Assembly (NCBI RefSeq): GCF_003814705.1
Contig: NZ_RKRA01000001.1
Coordinates: 3,602,776 to 3,666,775 of the forward strand
Length of the DNA stretch: 64,000 bases
Direction: 5' to 3'
Origin: Georgenia muralis
Lineage (GTDB): Bacteria; Actinomycetota; Actinomycetes; Actinomycetales; Actinomycetaceae
Part shown: positions 48,615 to 58,737 of the stretch, piece after piece
How the letters are laid out: every line of letters begins with the position of its first letter
Position numbering within the stretch: the first letter of the stretch is position 1
Made by a program: the position numbers and the translations under genes
The notes under the pieces: generated by a model
Told to the model about the DNA's origin: nothing
The model's input: the letters and a program-made list of their open reading frames with translations, nothing else
Database searches by the model: none

Positions 48615-50372
48615 TCAGCGCCCGGCGCGGTTGACCGCCGAGACGATGGCCTTGAAGGACGCCGTCATGGTCGACGGGTCGATGCCCACGCCCCACAGCA
48701 CCTGTCCGCCCACCTCGCACTCCACGTACGAGGCGGCGGTGGCGTCCCCGCCCTCGGACAGGGCGTGCTCGGCGTAGTCGAGCACGTGGACCTCCACGCC
48801 CACCTCGCCGAGGGCGTTGACGAAGGCGTCGATCGGGCCGTTGCCGGTGGCGGCGAGGACCTTCTCCTCCCCGCCGTCGACGAGGGTCACGGTGAGCACC
48901 GCGTCGGTGCCCTCGCCCGCCGTCGTCAGGGTGGTGCCCTTGAGCGCGAACCGCCCCCAGGGCTCGAGGCCCATCGCGGCGGTGTGCGGCAGGTACTCGT
49001 CGGCGAAGATCGCCCAGAGCTGCTCGGCGTCGATCTCCCCGCCGTAGGCGTCGGTGTGCTTCTGGACGATGCCGGACAGCTCGATCTGCAGGCGGCGGGG
49101 CAGGTCCAGGTGCCGGGTCGAGGACAGCAGGTAGGCCACCCCGCCCTTGCCGGACTGGGAGTTCACCCGCACGACCGCCTCGTAGCTGCGCCCGACGTCC
49201 TTGGGGTCGATCGGGAGGTAGGGCAGCTCCCAGACGACCGCATCCTCGGCGCCGCCGGCCGCCGCGACCTTCTCCGCTCGTGCGGTGAAGCCCTTCTTGA
49301 TGGCGTCCTGGTGCGAGCCGGAGAAGGAGGTGTAGACGAGGTCGCCGCCGTAGGGGTGGCGGGGGTGGACGTCCATCTGGGTGCACGCCTCGACGGTGCG
49401 GCGGATCCCGTCGATGTCGGAGAAGTCGATCATCGGGTCGATGCCCTGGCTGAAGAGGTTGAGGCCGAGCGTGATGAGGTCGACGTTGCCCGTGCGCTCC
49501 CCCTGGCCGAAGAGGCAGCCCTCGACCCGGTCGGCGCCCGCGAGCAGTCCCAGCTCGGCCGCCGCGACGCCCGTCCCGCGGTCGTTGTGCGGGTGGAGCG
49601 ACAGTGCGACGTGCTCGCGCCGGGAGAGGTTGCGGCTCATCCACTCGATCTGGTCGGCGTAGACGTTCGGGGTGGCCCGCTCGACCGTGGCGGGGAGGTT
49701 GAGGATGATCTCGCGGCCGGGCTCGGGCTGCCAGACGTCCATGACCGCCTCGCAGACCGCGAGGGCGAAGTCCAGCTCGGTGTCGACGAAGATCTCCGGG
49801 GAGTACTGGTAGCCGAAAACGGTCTCGTCGCCGAGGACCTTCTCGGCGTAGGCGAGGACCTCGCGGGTGCCGGCGACGGCGAGCTCCTGCGTGGCCTCGC
49901 GGTCGTTGTGGAACACGATGTCCCGGAAGACCGGGGCGGTGGCGTTGTACAGGTGCACGCTCGCCCGGGGGAAGCCGACGAGGGAGTCGATGGTGCGGTG
50001 GATGAGCTCGGGCCGCGCCTGGGTCAGGACCGAGACGGTCACGTCGTCGGGGACGGCGTCGTCCTCGACGAGCGAGCGCACGAAGTCGAAGTCGGTCTGC
50101 GAGGCGGCCGGGAAGCCGATCTCGATCTCCTTGTACCCCATCGTCACGAGCAGGTCGAACATCCGGCGCTTGCGCTCGGCGTTCATCGGCTCGATGAGGG
50201 ACTGGTTGCCGTCACGCAGGTCGGTGGAGAGCCAGCGTGGGGCCCGGGTGGTGCGGCGGGTCGGCCACTGCCGGTCGGGCAGGTCGACCGGGTTGACCTC
50301 CACGAAGGGCCGGTACTTCGACACCGGCATGGCGGAGGGCTGCTGGGCGCTGATGCGGTCTGCGGTCTTCAT
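48615..50372 (-). CDS. leuA: 2-isopropylmalate synthase
   Basis: A 585-residue enzyme that joins acetyl-CoA and 2-ketoisovalerate in the first committed step of leucine synthesis. RWLSTDLRDGNQSLIEP opens the barrel, LSLHPHNDRGTGVAAAE binds the metal, and the C-terminal regulatory domain (about 440-585, GRFALKGTTLTT ... GPIDAFVNAL) gives leucine feedback. GAGGAA precedes the ATG. Expression is probably also set by the leader peptide and hairpin at 50415-50492. Confidence 0.95.
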   Translation of the reverse strand: MKTADRISAQQPSAMPVSKYRPFVEVNPVDLPDRQWPTRRTTRAPRWLSTDLRDGNQSLIEPMNAERKRRMFDLLVTMGYKEIEIGFPAASQTDFDFVRSLVEDDAVPDDVTVSVLTQARPELIHRTIDSLVGFPRASVHLYNATAPVFRDIVFHNDREATQELAVAGTREVLAYAEKVLGDETVFGYQYSPEIFVDTELDFALAVCEAVMDVWQPEPGREIILNLPATVERATPNVYADQIEWMSRNLSRREHVALSLHPHNDRGTGVAAAELGLLAGADRVEGCLFGQGERTGNVDLITLGLNLFSQGIDPMIDFSDIDGIRRTVEACTQMDVHPRHPYGGDLVYTSFSGSHQDAIKKGFTARAEKVAAAGGAEDAVVWELPYLPIDPKDVGRSYEAVVRVNSQSGKGGVAYLLSSTRHLDLPRRLQIELSGIVQKHTDAYGGEIDAEQLWAIFADEYLPHTAAMGLEPWGRFALKGTTLTTAGEGTDAVLTVTLVDGGEEKVLAATGNGPIDAFVNALGEVGVEVHVLDYAEHALSEGGDATAASYVECEVGGQVLWGVGIDPSTMTASFKAIVSAVNRAGR

Positions 50373-50414
50373 CGGTTCCTCGTCGCTCGTGCGTGATGGC
50401 CGGGCACGACGACC

Positions 50415-50455
50415 GCCGCGACGAGGGGCCGGCCGTCAGTTGGCCTCGTCGCGGC
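50415..50455 (-). promoter_or_regulatory. leuA attenuator hairpin
   Basis: Two arms, GCCGCGACGAGG (50415-50426) and its exact complement (50444-50455), can form a 12-bp stem in the leader RNA. The first arm as transcribed overlaps the last codons of the leader peptide, just behind its Leu run. Ribosome position would therefore decide whether the stem forms. No T-run follows. Confidence 0.75.
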
Positions 50456-50492
50456 AGAGAAGGAGCAGCTGGTGCTGCACGGACCTGCGCAC
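50436..50492 (-). CDS. leuL: leuA leader peptide
   Basis: An 18-residue ORF reading MRRSVQHQLLLLCRDEAN. Four consecutive Leu codons (CTG CTC CTT CTC) sit immediately before the attenuator stem. The -10 TAACCT (50504-50499) is exactly six nt before the GTG at 50492, so the peptide is leaderless. When leucyl-tRNA is scarce, the ribosome would stall at the Leu run and change folding of 50415-50455 to allow leuA expression. CRDEA-type endings are known from actinobacterial leuA leaders. Confidence 0.8.
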   Translation of the reverse strand: MRRSVQHQLLLLCRDEAN

Positions 50493-50524
50493 ATGACGAG
50501 GTTACCGCCCGGGGTCGGCACGAG

Positions 50525-51310
50525 TCACCTTCCGGACGGCGGCGTCTCAGCATGCAGCTCGTGTGGGCGGTGAGGGCCCGCACCGGCGTCGACGACGACC
50601 ACGGTGACGTTGTCGTTCGCGCCGCCGCGCACCGCCTCCTCCACGAGCGCGCGGGCGGCGTCCTCGGCGCCGGGGACGGCGGTGAGGATCTCGGCGATGC
50701 GGTCCTCCTCGAGCTCGCCGGTCAGGCCGTCGGTGCACAGCAGGAGACGCTCGTCGGGGAGCACCCGCAGCATCCAGAAGTCCACCGTGCTGTCCCCGCC
50801 GGTGCCCACGGCCCGCGTGATGACGTTGCGGCGCGGGTGGTGGCGGGCGTCAGCGGCGTCGAGGGTGCCGGCGTCGACCATCTCCTGGACGAGCGAGTGG
50901 TCGACGCTGATCTGCTGGAGCCGGCCCTCCGCGAGCCGGTAGACGCGCGAGTCCCCCACGTTGAGCACGAGCCAGTAGGGCTCCCTGTCCTGCTCGGTGA
51001 GGATCGCGCCGGCGACCGTGGTGCCGGCCGACGCGTCACCGGTGGAGTCGGCCCCGTCGCGGGCCATCGTCTCGCGGATCCGGCCGGCCGCGTTGGCCAC
51101 GGTCGCCTCGACGTCGGCGGGGGCGACCGGCCCCGGCGCACCGGCGAGGGACCGGAAGGCGTCCACGACGGCGGCGCTGGCCATCTCGCCGCGCGCGTGC
51201 CCGCCCATCCCGTCGGCGACGACGAACACCGGTGGGCGCGCCAGGGCCGCGTCCTCGTTGATGCTGCGGCGCCCGCCCGTGTCGGAGGCCACGCCCCACT
51301 CGATCGACAT
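50525..51310 (-). CDS. PP2C-family Ser/Thr protein phosphatase
   Basis: A 261-residue soluble phosphatase with every metal-binding motif of the family: SINEDAAL, VVADGMGGHARGEMAS, AGTTVAGAI, NVGDSRVYRL, LLCTDGLTGELEE and GGANDNVTVVVVDAG. There is no membrane segment, unlike PstP. It would reverse phosphorylation by Ser/Thr kinases encoded elsewhere. ATG 51310 follows GAGAGG at six nt. It stands between leuA and the membrane hydrolase. Confidence 0.92.
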   Translation of the reverse strand: MSIEWGVASDTGGRRSINEDAALARPPVFVVADGMGGHARGEMASAAVVDAFRSLAGAPGPVAPADVEATVANAAGRIRETMARDGADSTGDASAGTTVAGAILTEQDREPYWLVLNVGDSRVYRLAEGRLQQISVDHSLVQEMVDAGTLDAADARHHPRRNVITRAVGTGGDSTVDFWMLRVLPDERLLLCTDGLTGELEEDRIAEILTAVPGAEDAARALVEEAVRGGANDNVTVVVVDAGAGPHRPHELHAETPPSGR

Positions 51311-51366
51311 CCGTACCCTCTCGTGAAGTCCAGGGACCCAGGGTGCCAGAAACCGCCCGTCCTGCC

Positions 51367-52845
51367 TCACAGCACCGCGGGGTACACGCCCCAGTACGCC
51401 GCGGTGACGAGCAGGACGAGCGAGCCGAGCAGCGTGAGCACGACGACCGCGCGACCGGTCCCGCGGGCGCCGCGACGCCACCAGGTCTCGACCACCTGCA
51501 CGAGCAGCGCGGCGGCGAGGATGCCCACGAGCTGCGCGACCAGCCACCCGCCCTGGGCGAGCAGCGGGTTGGTGCGGTAGTTCAGGGCGAGGTCGGCGAC
51601 GCCGATGAGGTAGGACCCGAACAGCACCCAGGTCGCCGTCGTCGCCATGCTGAGGGCGGCGGTGTGGCGCCCCAGCGGGGCGGGCAGGGCGCCGACCCGC
51701 CGGCCCCACAGGCGGGGCACCTGCCCGGCGGCGGCGGTGACGGCACCGAGCGCCAGCAGACCGAACCCGACGAGGAACGAGGCGACCATCATGTCCCCGG
51801 TGGCGAACCAGCGCGGCTGGTCCACGGGCTCGGCCCGGTAGGCCTGGACCGGCTGGTCCCCGGCGATCCGGGGCTGGGCGTCGGCGGTCTCGGGCAGCCC
51901 GAGGATCCACCGCGCGAGGTCCTCGGTGAACCCGGGCGCGAGGACGCCGTCGATGCGGATGCCGTGGTTCGCCCCGGCGTAGTACCGGATCGTGTACAGG
52001 TCGTTGTCCGCCCGCTCGAGGTCGCGCACGAGGACCTCGGGGCCCTGGACGATCGGCATCGAGGCGTCCGCGGTGCCGTAGACGACGAGGACCGGCTGGG
52101 TCAGGCGCTGGTGGTACGGCGAGGGGTCGAAGTCGAAGTACTCGAAGCCGCCCCCCGGCAGGGTGCCGCCCACCAGGCGCGGGATCGCCCGCAGCACCGG
52201 GTCGGGGACGCCGACGTCGCGCAGGTAGGAGTCGGCCGCCAACGCCCCCTGCTCGCGGATGGGCACCACAGGGGCGGAGACGAGGACGACGAAGGCGACG
52301 TCGTCGTTCCCGGCGGCGGCGATGGGGGCAGGGATGGCGCCCTCGCTCTCGCCGTAGACCCCGACCTCGGCGGGGTCGACGTCGTCGCGCTCGCGCAGGA
52401 CGGCGAGGGAGGCGAGGTAGTCCTGCGCCATGCCGGGGTAGTCCCGGGAACGGGTGGTGTACGTGTCGGCGCGCTTGTCCGGCACCATCGTCACGACCCC
52501 GGCCGAGGCGAGTGCGGTGGTGGTGTCCGCGAAGTTGTTGCGCGTGGCGGTCCCGGCGCCGTGCATGAACAGCACCGCGGGGCGCCGCCCGGGCGCCCCG
52601 ACGGGCGAGGCGATCGTTGCCTCGACGGTGACGCCGTCGTCCACGCGGACCTCGACGACCTCGCGGGTGACCTCGTAGGTGCCGACCGGCGGGGTGAGCA
52701 CGTCGGAGCCGATCGTGGTGTCGGGCGTCTCCGGCACGATGGTGTGGCCCAGGGGCTGGGGGTTCCACCCCGGGCCGGCGAAGGCGCCGACGAGACCGAG
52801 GACGAGGACCACCACGACGGTGGCGGCCAGCCTGCGGTATCTCAC
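51367..52845 (-). CDS. Alpha/beta hydrolase with membrane-anchored C-terminus
   Basis: A 492-residue protein. One N-terminal helix (RLAATVVVVLVLGLVGAF) exports the hydrolase domain: PAVLFMHGAGTATRNNFAD forms the oxyanion hole, VGVYGESEGAIPAPI carries the nucleophile Ser in GxSxG, VLVVYGTADASMP the acid Asp and YAGANHGIRIDG the His. After residue 360 come four hydrophobic helices. The combination of an external esterase- or peptidase-like domain with a multi-helix tail is uncommon. The substrate is unknown. Confidence 0.83.
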   Translation of the reverse strand: MRYRRLAATVVVVLVLGLVGAFAGPGWNPQPLGHTIVPETPDTTIGSDVLTPPVGTYEVTREVVEVRVDDGVTVEATIASPVGAPGRRPAVLFMHGAGTATRNNFADTTTALASAGVVTMVPDKRADTYTTRSRDYPGMAQDYLASLAVLRERDDVDPAEVGVYGESEGAIPAPIAAAGNDDVAFVVLVSAPVVPIREQGALAADSYLRDVGVPDPVLRAIPRLVGGTLPGGGFEYFDFDPSPYHQRLTQPVLVVYGTADASMPIVQGPEVLVRDLERADNDLYTIRYYAGANHGIRIDGVLAPGFTEDLARWILGLPETADAQPRIAGDQPVQAYRAEPVDQPRWFATGDMMVASFLVGFGLLALGAVTAAAGQVPRLWGRRVGALPAPLGRHTAALSMATTATWVLFGSYLIGVADLALNYRTNPLLAQGGWLVAQLVGILAAALLVQVVETWWRRGARGTGRAVVVLTLLGSLVLLVTAAYWGVYPAVL

Positions 52846-52887
52846 CTGCTCAGGGTAGTTCTCGGCGCTGACGCGCCCGCGCGGCGG

Positions 52888-53865
52888 TCAGAAGCCGAGC
52901 CGCTGGAGCAGCTTGGGGTCGCGCTGCCAGTCCTTGGCCACCCGCACGTGGAGGTCGAGGTAGACCCGCGCGCCCAGCAGCGCCTCGATGCCCTTGCGGG
53001 CGCGCGTACCGACGTCACGCAGCCGCGCACCGCCCTTGCCGATGACGATGGCCTTCTGGGAGGGCCGCTCGACATAGAGGTTGACGTGGACGTCGAGCAT
53101 CGGGGGCCGGGGGTCGTCGTCGTCGCGGGGCCGCTCGTTGATCTCCTCGACGACGACGGCCAGGGAGTGGGGCAGCTCGTCGCGCACCCCCTCCAGGGCG
53201 GCCTCGCGCACGAGCTCGGCGATCATGACGTTCTCGGGCTCGTCGGTCAGCTCGCCGTCGGGGTACAGCGGCGGGGAGAGCGGCAGACGCGCGAAGAGGA
53301 CGTCGGTGAGCACGTCGACCTGGTCGCCGGCGACGGCGGAGACGGGCACGATGTCCGCCCAGGAGCCGAGCTGGTCGATCTCGAGGAGGTGCTCGGCGAG
53401 GCGTTCGCGGCTGACGAGGTCGGCCTTGGTGGCCACGGCGACCACGGGTGTGTGCTGCTGGCCGAGCTCGCGGGCGATGAACCGGTCCCCCGGGCCGATC
53501 TTCTCGTCCGCGGGCAGGCAGAAGACGATGACGTCGACCTCCCCGAGGGTCTCGCGGACGAGGTCGTTGAGCCGCTGGCCCAGCAGCGTGCGGGGGCGGT
53601 GCAGCCCCGGGGTGTCGACGAGGACGAGCTGGCCGTCCTCGCGGTGGACGATCCCGCGGATCGTGTGCCGGGTGGTCTGGGGTCGGCCGGAGGTGATCGC
53701 GACCTTCTGGCCGACGAGCGCGTTGGTGAGGGTGGACTTGCCGGCGTTGGGACGCCCCACGAGGCAGGCGAAGCCGGCACGGAAGTCCTCGGGCCAGTCC
53801 GGGCGCACGAGGCCCTCGAGGGCGTTGGGCCCGGCGGTGAGCTCGTCGTCGGAGGGGAAGGTCAT
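52888..53865 (-). CDS. era: GTPase Era
   Basis: A 325-residue GTPase that binds 16S rRNA and helps 30S assembly. G1 is LVGRPNAGKSTLTNAL, G3 VLVDTPGLHRPR, G4 VATKADLV and G5 PVSAVAGD. The C-terminal KH domain includes SQKAIVIGKGGARLRDVG. Its ATG overlaps the corC stop (ATGA at 53862-53865). Confidence 0.95.
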   Translation of the reverse strand: MTFPSDDELTAGPNALEGLVRPDWPEDFRAGFACLVGRPNAGKSTLTNALVGQKVAITSGRPQTTRHTIRGIVHREDGQLVLVDTPGLHRPRTLLGQRLNDLVRETLGEVDVIVFCLPADEKIGPGDRFIARELGQQHTPVVAVATKADLVSRERLAEHLLEIDQLGSWADIVPVSAVAGDQVDVLTDVLFARLPLSPPLYPDGELTDEPENVMIAELVREAALEGVRDELPHSLAVVVEEINERPRDDDDPRPPMLDVHVNLYVERPSQKAIVIGKGGARLRDVGTRARKGIEALLGARVYLDLHVRVAKDWQRDPKLLQRLGF

Positions 53866-55157
53866 GGTTGCTCCTCGTCGGGGGGTCCGCCGGCACGGCT
53901 GGCCAGCAGGGTGGAGACGCGTCGCCGGCGGCCCTCGGCGCGCTCGGCGACGAGGTGGAGGCCCAGGACGTCGACCTCCGCGCCCGGCAGGGGCACCTTG
54001 CCCAGCGCCTTGGCCAGCAGGCCGCCGGCGGAGTCGACGTCGTCGTCGTCGATCTCCAGGCCGAAGATCTCGCCGAGGTCGTCCACCGGCAGGCGCGCGG
54101 GGACGCGCACGGTGCCGTCCCCGAGGTCCTCGACCTCGGGCTCGGCCCGGTCGTGCTCGTCGACCATCTCCCCGACGAGCTCCTCCAGGAGGTCCTCGAT
54201 CGTGACGAGCCCGGCGATGCCGCCGTACTCGTCGACGACCATGGCGATGTGGACGCTCTCTGCCTGCATCTCGCGCAGGAGGTCGTCCACGAGCTTGGTC
54301 TCCGGCACGAACACCGGCTCGCGCATGACGTCGGCGGCGGTGAGGCCGGCGGTGTCCTGGCGCCGGTGGACCCGCCGCATGACGTCCTTGAGGTACAGCA
54401 CGCCGCGCAGGTCGTCGGTGGACTCCCCCACGACCGGGACGCGGGAGTACCCCGACCGGGTGAACAGGGTGATGGCCTTCTCCAGGGGCTCGTCGGCGTC
54501 GATGGTGACCATGTCGGTGCGCGGGACCATGACCTCCCGGGTCAGGGTGCGCCCGAGCTCGAAGACGGACTGGAGCAGCTCGCGCTCGTCCTCCTCGATC
54601 TGCTCGGACTCGCTCACCCGGTCGACCATGTCGCGCAGCTCCTCGTCACGCTCCTCCCGCTCCTCCTCCAGGGTGCGCGGCGAGCGGGGACGCAGCCTCG
54701 CCGACACGCGCAGGGCCACCGCCCCGAAGCCCGCGAGCGGGGCGATCACGGGCGCGAGGACGCCCAGGACGCCGGTGGGGTTGCGCCGGCCGACGCTGCG
54801 CGGGGAGACCCCGACGACAACCGTGACGAGGACGGCGGTCAGCACGACGGAGACGGCCAGCACCTGCCACCAGCGCGGGAGCAGGTCCGCCACGACGAGG
54901 GTGAGGCACACCGCCGCGGTCATCTCCGCGAGCAGGCGGACGAACGCGGTGCCGGCCATCGCGGCGGCGCGACGCTCGACCAGGCGCACCACGGTCGCGC
55001 CGTGGCGGTGACCGGTCGCGGCGAGCTCGCCGGCAGCCGCGCGCGTGATGCGCGCGAGGGCGGCCTCACCCGCGCTGAGGGTGGCCCCGACGGCGGCGCC
55101 GGCGACGACGAGGAGGCCGAGCCACACCTCGGGGACCTGGTCGATCATGCCGTCCAC
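53862..55157 (-). CDS. corC: CNNM/CorC-type CBS-domain membrane protein
   Basis: A 431-residue protein with a DUF21 region of about four helices (residues 10-150), a helical linker, two CBS domains (LTREVMVPRTDMVTID and MREPVFVPETKLVDDLL) and a C-terminal CorC/HlyC domain. The family handles magnesium or cobalt efflux or its control. It begins five bases after ybeY. GTG 55157 or ATG 55148 may be used. Confidence 0.9.
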   Translation of the reverse strand: MDGMIDQVPEVWLGLLVVAGAAVGATLSAGEAALARITRAAAGELAATGHRHGATVVRLVERRAAAMAGTAFVRLLAEMTAAVCLTLVVADLLPRWWQVLAVSVVLTAVLVTVVVGVSPRSVGRRNPTGVLGVLAPVIAPLAGFGAVALRVSARLRPRSPRTLEEEREERDEELRDMVDRVSESEQIEEDERELLQSVFELGRTLTREVMVPRTDMVTIDADEPLEKAITLFTRSGYSRVPVVGESTDDLRGVLYLKDVMRRVHRRQDTAGLTAADVMREPVFVPETKLVDDLLREMQAESVHIAMVVDEYGGIAGLVTIEDLLEELVGEMVDEHDRAEPEVEDLGDGTVRVPARLPVDDLGEIFGLEIDDDDVDSAGGLLAKALGKVPLPGAEVDVLGLHLVAERAEGRRRRVSTLLASRAGGPPDEEQP

Positions 55158-55162
55158 CGGCG

Positions 55163-55615
55163 TCAGCGGCCCGCGAGGAAGGTCAGGAGGAGCTGACGCT
55201 GGAGGTCGAACATCTCCTTCTCCTCGTCCGGCTCGGCATGGTCGTACCCGAGGAGGTGGAGGATGCCGTGCGTGGTGAGCAGGAGGAGCTCCTCCACGGT
55301 GGAGTGACCCGCGGTGCGGGCCTGGGTGGCGGCCACCTCGGGACAGAGCACGATGTCGCCGAGCGTGCCCTCGGCGGGCTGCTCGCCCTCCCGGGCCGGG
55401 CGCAGCTCGTCCATGGGGAAGGACAGGACGTCGGTGGGGCCGGGCTCGTCCATCCAGCGCTCGTGCAGCTCGGCCATGACGTCGGTGGTGACGAAGAGGA
55501 TCGACAGCTCCGCCTGGGGGTGCACGCGCATCTCGTCCAGGACGTAGCGGGCCAGGGCCGCGAACTCCTCGCCGTCCACCTCGTAGCCGGACTCGTTGTT
55601 GATCTCGGTGCTCAT
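55163..55615 (-). CDS. ybeY: Endoribonuclease YbeY
   Basis: A 150-residue zinc enzyme that trims 16S rRNA and serves ribosome quality control. The metal motif [20 protein letters not shown] has its three His, and [11 protein letters not shown] and LGDIVLCPE are family marks. The ATG overlaps the phoH stop (ATGA at 55612-55615). Confidence 0.95.
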   Translation of the reverse strand: MSTEINNESGYEVDGEEFAALARYVLDEMRVHPQAELSILFVTTDVMAELHERWMDEPGPTDVLSFPMDELRPAREGEQPAEGTLGDIVLCPEVAATQARTAGHSTVEELLLLTTHGILHLLGYDHAEPDEEKEMFDLQRQLLLTFLAGR

Positions 55616-56682
55616 CGCCGTCCCCCGCGCCCCTCGCGCCGCTCGCGCAGCTCGGCGCGGGCGCGCTCGCCCTCGCGGGAGCGGACGTTGGCGTCCCAGC
55701 GCTCGTAGGCGTCGATGATGTCGCCCACCAGCCGGTGGCGCACGACGTCGGCGCTGGTGAGCCGGCAGAACGTGACGTCCTCGATGTCGTCGAGGATCTC
55801 CTGGACCACCCGCAGGCCCGACCGGGTGCCGCTGGGCAGGTCCACCTGGGTGACGTCGCCGGTGACGACGACCTTCGAGCCGAACCCCAGGCGGGTGAGG
55901 AACATCTTCATCTGCTCCGGGGAGGTGTTCTGGGCCTCGTCGAGGATGATGAAGGCGTCGTTGAGGGTTCGTCCGCGCATGTACGCCAGCGGGGCGACCT
56001 CGATGGTCCCGGCCGCCATGAGCTTGGGGATCGACTCCGGGTCGAGCATGTCGTGCAGGGCGTCGTAGAGGGGCCGCAGGTAGGGGTCGATCTTCTCGCT
56101 GAGGGAGCCGGGCAGGTAGCCCAGCCGCTCGCCCGCCTCGACCGCGGGCCGGGTCAGGACGATCCGGCTGACCTGCTTGTTCTGCAGCGCGCCGACCGCC
56201 TTGGCCATCGCGAGGTAGGTCTTGCCCGTGCCCGCCGGGCCGATGCCGAAGACGATGGTGGAGGCGTCGATGGCGTCGACGTAGCGCTTCTGGCCCAGCG
56301 TCTTGGGCCGGATGGTCCGCCCGCGGTTGGACAGGATGTTCTGGGTGAGGACCTCCGCCGGGCGGGCGGCGCTGGGCGCGGTGAGCATGGCGATGGCCCG
56401 CTCGACGGCGTCGGCGGACAAGGCCTGCCCGGCCCCCGCGACGGTGGAGAGCTCGTCGACCAGGCGCTCGGCGAGGGCGACGTCGCCCACCGGCCCGGTG
56501 AGGGTGAGGACGTTGCCGCGGACGTGGACGTCCACCGCCGGGAAGCCCCGCTCGACGGCGCGCAGCACCTCGTCGCGCTGGCCGAGGAGGACCACCATGG
56601 GGACGTCGTCGGGGACGGTGACCTGGTGCTGGACGTGGCCGGGGACGTGGGCGCCGTCGCCGGGAGCGGTCTGCTGCGTCAT
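55612..56682 (-). CDS. phoH: PhoH-family ATPase
   Basis: A 356-residue cytoplasmic ATPase of the PhoH (ribosome/RNA-linked) family. Walker A is [19 protein letters not shown] and Walker B is [18 protein letters not shown]; an N-terminal KH-like region precedes them. Its fixed place before ybeY supports a role in RNA processing. It begins 86 bp after the rsmE stop. Confidence 0.93.
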   Translation of the reverse strand: MTQQTAPGDGAHVPGHVQHQVTVPDDVPMVVLLGQRDEVLRAVERGFPAVDVHVRGNVLTLTGPVGDVALAERLVDELSTVAGAGQALSADAVERAIAMLTAPSAARPAEVLTQNILSNRGRTIRPKTLGQKRYVDAIDASTIVFGIGPAGTGKTYLAMAKAVGALQNKQVSRIVLTRPAVEAGERLGYLPGSLSEKIDPYLRPLYDALHDMLDPESIPKLMAAGTIEVAPLAYMRGRTLNDAFIILDEAQNTSPEQMKMFLTRLGFGSKVVVTGDVTQVDLPSGTRSGLRVVQEILDDIEDVTFCRLTSADVVRHRLVGDIIDAYERWDANVRSREGERARAELRERREGRGGRR

Positions 56683-56768
56683 GGGTCGGGCCGGCGGCCC
56701 AGGATCTCCTCGGTCGGTGGACGCACGGCGCGCGCCGTGCGTGGCCAGGATATCGGGTGGCCGCCCGT

Positions 56769-57557
56769 TCAGCCCCAGCGGCCGAGCCGTTGCGCGAGCA
56801 CGGCCAGCGCGGCCGGTCCGGCGGTGGAGGTGCGCAGCACGTGGGGCCCGAGCAGCACGGCGCGCGCCCCGCCGGCCTCCAAGGCGGCCACCTCGGCGTC
56901 GGTGATGCCCCCCTCGGGACCGACGACGACGGCGACGTCGACGGCGCGGGCCGGCCCGTGGGCCCCCGCGGTGAGCGTGCCCGGCCCCGGGAGCACGACG
57001 GTGGCGAGCGGCCTCGTGGCGCGCTCGTGCAGGACCAGGACGGCGCCACCGGCGGCCACCGTCGTGGCCACGGCCGCGGACAGCTCCCGGGTGGTGACGG
57101 GCTCGTGGACGGCCGGGACCCGGGCCCGCCGCGACTGCTTCGCGGCGGCGAGGGTCACGGCCGCCCAGCGGCGCCGGCCCTTCTCGGCCCTGGGCCCGGA
57201 CCAGACGGACACGGACCGCTCGGCCTGCCAGGGGACGACGGCGTCGACGCCGAGCTCGGTGGCGGTCTCCACCGCCTGCTCGTCACGCCCGCCCTTCGCC
57301 AGCGCCTGGACCAGGACCAGCCGGACCCCCGGCGGGGGCTCGTGGGTGAGGGTCTCGACCGCCACCGCGAGCTCCTCGCGGGCAGCGGCCACGACCGTGC
57401 CGCTCGCCCGGGTGCCGGCGCCGTCGACGAGGTCGACGGCCTCACCCACGCGCATCCGCCGGACGGCGACGGCGTGACGGGCCTCGTCGCCGGTGACGGT
57501 CACGACGCCACCCGGCGCGGCGCCGTCGAGGTCGGCGAGGAAGACCGCGGTCGTCAT
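56769..57557 (-). CDS. rsmE: 16S rRNA m3U1498 methyltransferase
   Basis: A 262-residue SPOUT methyltransferase that modifies U1498 of 16S rRNA. The N-terminal PUA-like part carries [16 protein letters not shown]. The knot includes [35 protein letters not shown] and [18 protein letters not shown], which binds S-adenosylmethionine. Its ATG overlaps the dnaJ stop by 4 bp. Confidence 0.94.
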   Translation of the reverse strand: MTTAVFLADLDGAAPGGVVTVTGDEARHAVAVRRMRVGEAVDLVDGAGTRASGTVVAAAREELAVAVETLTHEPPPGVRLVLVQALAKGGRDEQAVETATELGVDAVVPWQAERSVSVWSGPRAEKGRRRWAAVTLAAAKQSRRARVPAVHEPVTTRELSAAVATTVAAGGAVLVLHERATRPLATVVLPGPGTLTAGAHGPARAVDVAVVVGPEGGITDAEVAALEAGGARAVLLGPHVLRTSTAGPAALAVLAQRLGRWG

Positions 57558-58672
57558 CTCCCGGCGAGCCTCTCGCGCAGCTTGGAGAAGACCCCCGATC
57601 CGGAGGCGGCCAGGCGGGCCTCGGGCTGCTCCTCGCCGCGCAGCGAGGCGAGCTCGGCGAGGAGCTCGCGCTGGCGCTCGTCCAGGCGGGTGGGCACCTG
57701 GACGTCGAGGTGGACGTGCAGGTCCCCGCGGCCGGGCCGGTGCAGGTGCCCCACGCCGAGGCCCGGCAGGGTGACGACCTGCTCGGGCTGGGTGCCCGGC
57801 ACCACGTCGACCTCGCGCGGACCGTCGAAGGACTCCAGCGGCAGCACGGTGCCCAGCGCCGCGGCCGTCATGGGGATGCCCATGGTGCAGTGCAGGTCGT
57901 CCCCGCGACGGACGAACACGGGGTGGGGCTTCTCGCGGATCTCGACGTAGAGGTCGCCGGCAGGCCCCCCGCCCGGGCCGACCTCGCCCTGGCCGGTCAT
58001 CCGGATGCGCGTGCCGGAGTCCACCCCGGCGGGCACCTGGACGTTGATCGTGCGGCGGGTGCGCACACGGCCCTCGCCGGCGCAGTCCGGGCACGGGTCG
58101 GGGATGACGGTGCCGTGGCCCTGGCAGGCCGAGCACGCGGTGGTGGCCATGACCTGGCCGAGGAAGGAGCGGGTCACGCGCTGGACGGAGCCGCGGCCGT
58201 GACAGACCTCGCAGGTGCGCGGGGAGGTCCCGGGCCGGCAGCACGAGCCCTGGCACGTGCCGCACACGACGGCGGTGTCCACCTGGAGGTCGCGGCTGCC
58301 GCCGAAGACGGCCTCCTCGAGGTCGATGTCCAGGCGCACGAGGGCGTCCTGGCCGCGGCGCCCGCGCGGGACGGGCCCTCGCGGGGCACCGCCCGCGGCC
58401 GCGCCGAAGAAGGTCTCGAAGATGTCCTGGAAGCCGCCGAACCCGGCGCCGCCGCCGCCCCCCAGGGCGGACTCGCCGCCCATGTCGTAGAGCTGGCGCT
58501 TCTCCGGGTTGGACAGGACCTCGTACGCCCGGGTGACCTCCTTGAACTCGTCCGCCACGTCCGGCCCCGCGACGTCGGGGTGAAGCTTGCGGGCGAGCTT
58601 GCGGTAGGCCTTCTTGATCTCCTCGGCGCTCGCCTGGCGGGAGACACCGAGGATCTCGTAGTAGTCGCTCAC
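57554..58672 (-). CDS. dnaJ: Chaperone DnaJ (second actinobacterial type, hrcA-linked)
   Basis: A 373-residue DnaK co-chaperone. The J domain begins [20 protein letters not shown] with its HPD motif (KLHPDVAG). A Gly/Phe stretch follows, then four zinc repeats ([32 protein letters not shown]) and the substrate-binding region. GTG 58672 is the natural start. It lies behind hrcA and should share its heat control, although 151 bp with repeats separate them. Confidence 0.95.
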   Translation of the reverse strand: MSDYYEILGVSRQASAEEIKKAYRKLARKLHPDVAGPDVADEFKEVTRAYEVLSNPEKRQLYDMGGESALGGGGGAGFGGFQDIFETFFGAAAGGAPRGPVPRGRRGQDALVRLDIDLEEAVFGGSRDLQVDTAVVCGTCQGSCCRPGTSPRTCEVCHGRGSVQRVTRSFLGQVMATTACSACQGHGTVIPDPCPDCAGEGRVRTRRTINVQVPAGVDSGTRIRMTGQGEVGPGGGPAGDLYVEIREKPHPVFVRRGDDLHCTMGIPMTAAALGTVLPLESFDGPREVDVVPGTQPEQVVTLPGLGVGHLHRPGRGDLHVHLDVQVPTRLDERQRELLAELASLRGEEQPEARLAASGSGVFSKLRERLAGR

Positions 58673-58737
58673 GGGGTCACTCTCTGTCGGCTTCGGGCCG
58701 GGGGCTGCCGGCCTGCGGTCGTGGCCGGGGCACCGGC

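Noticed and set aside
51343-55011. A 1222-codon plus-strand frame opposite the hydrolase, era and corC.
   Set aside because: Same reason: a shadow of well-conserved minus-strand genes with 4-bp operon overlaps.
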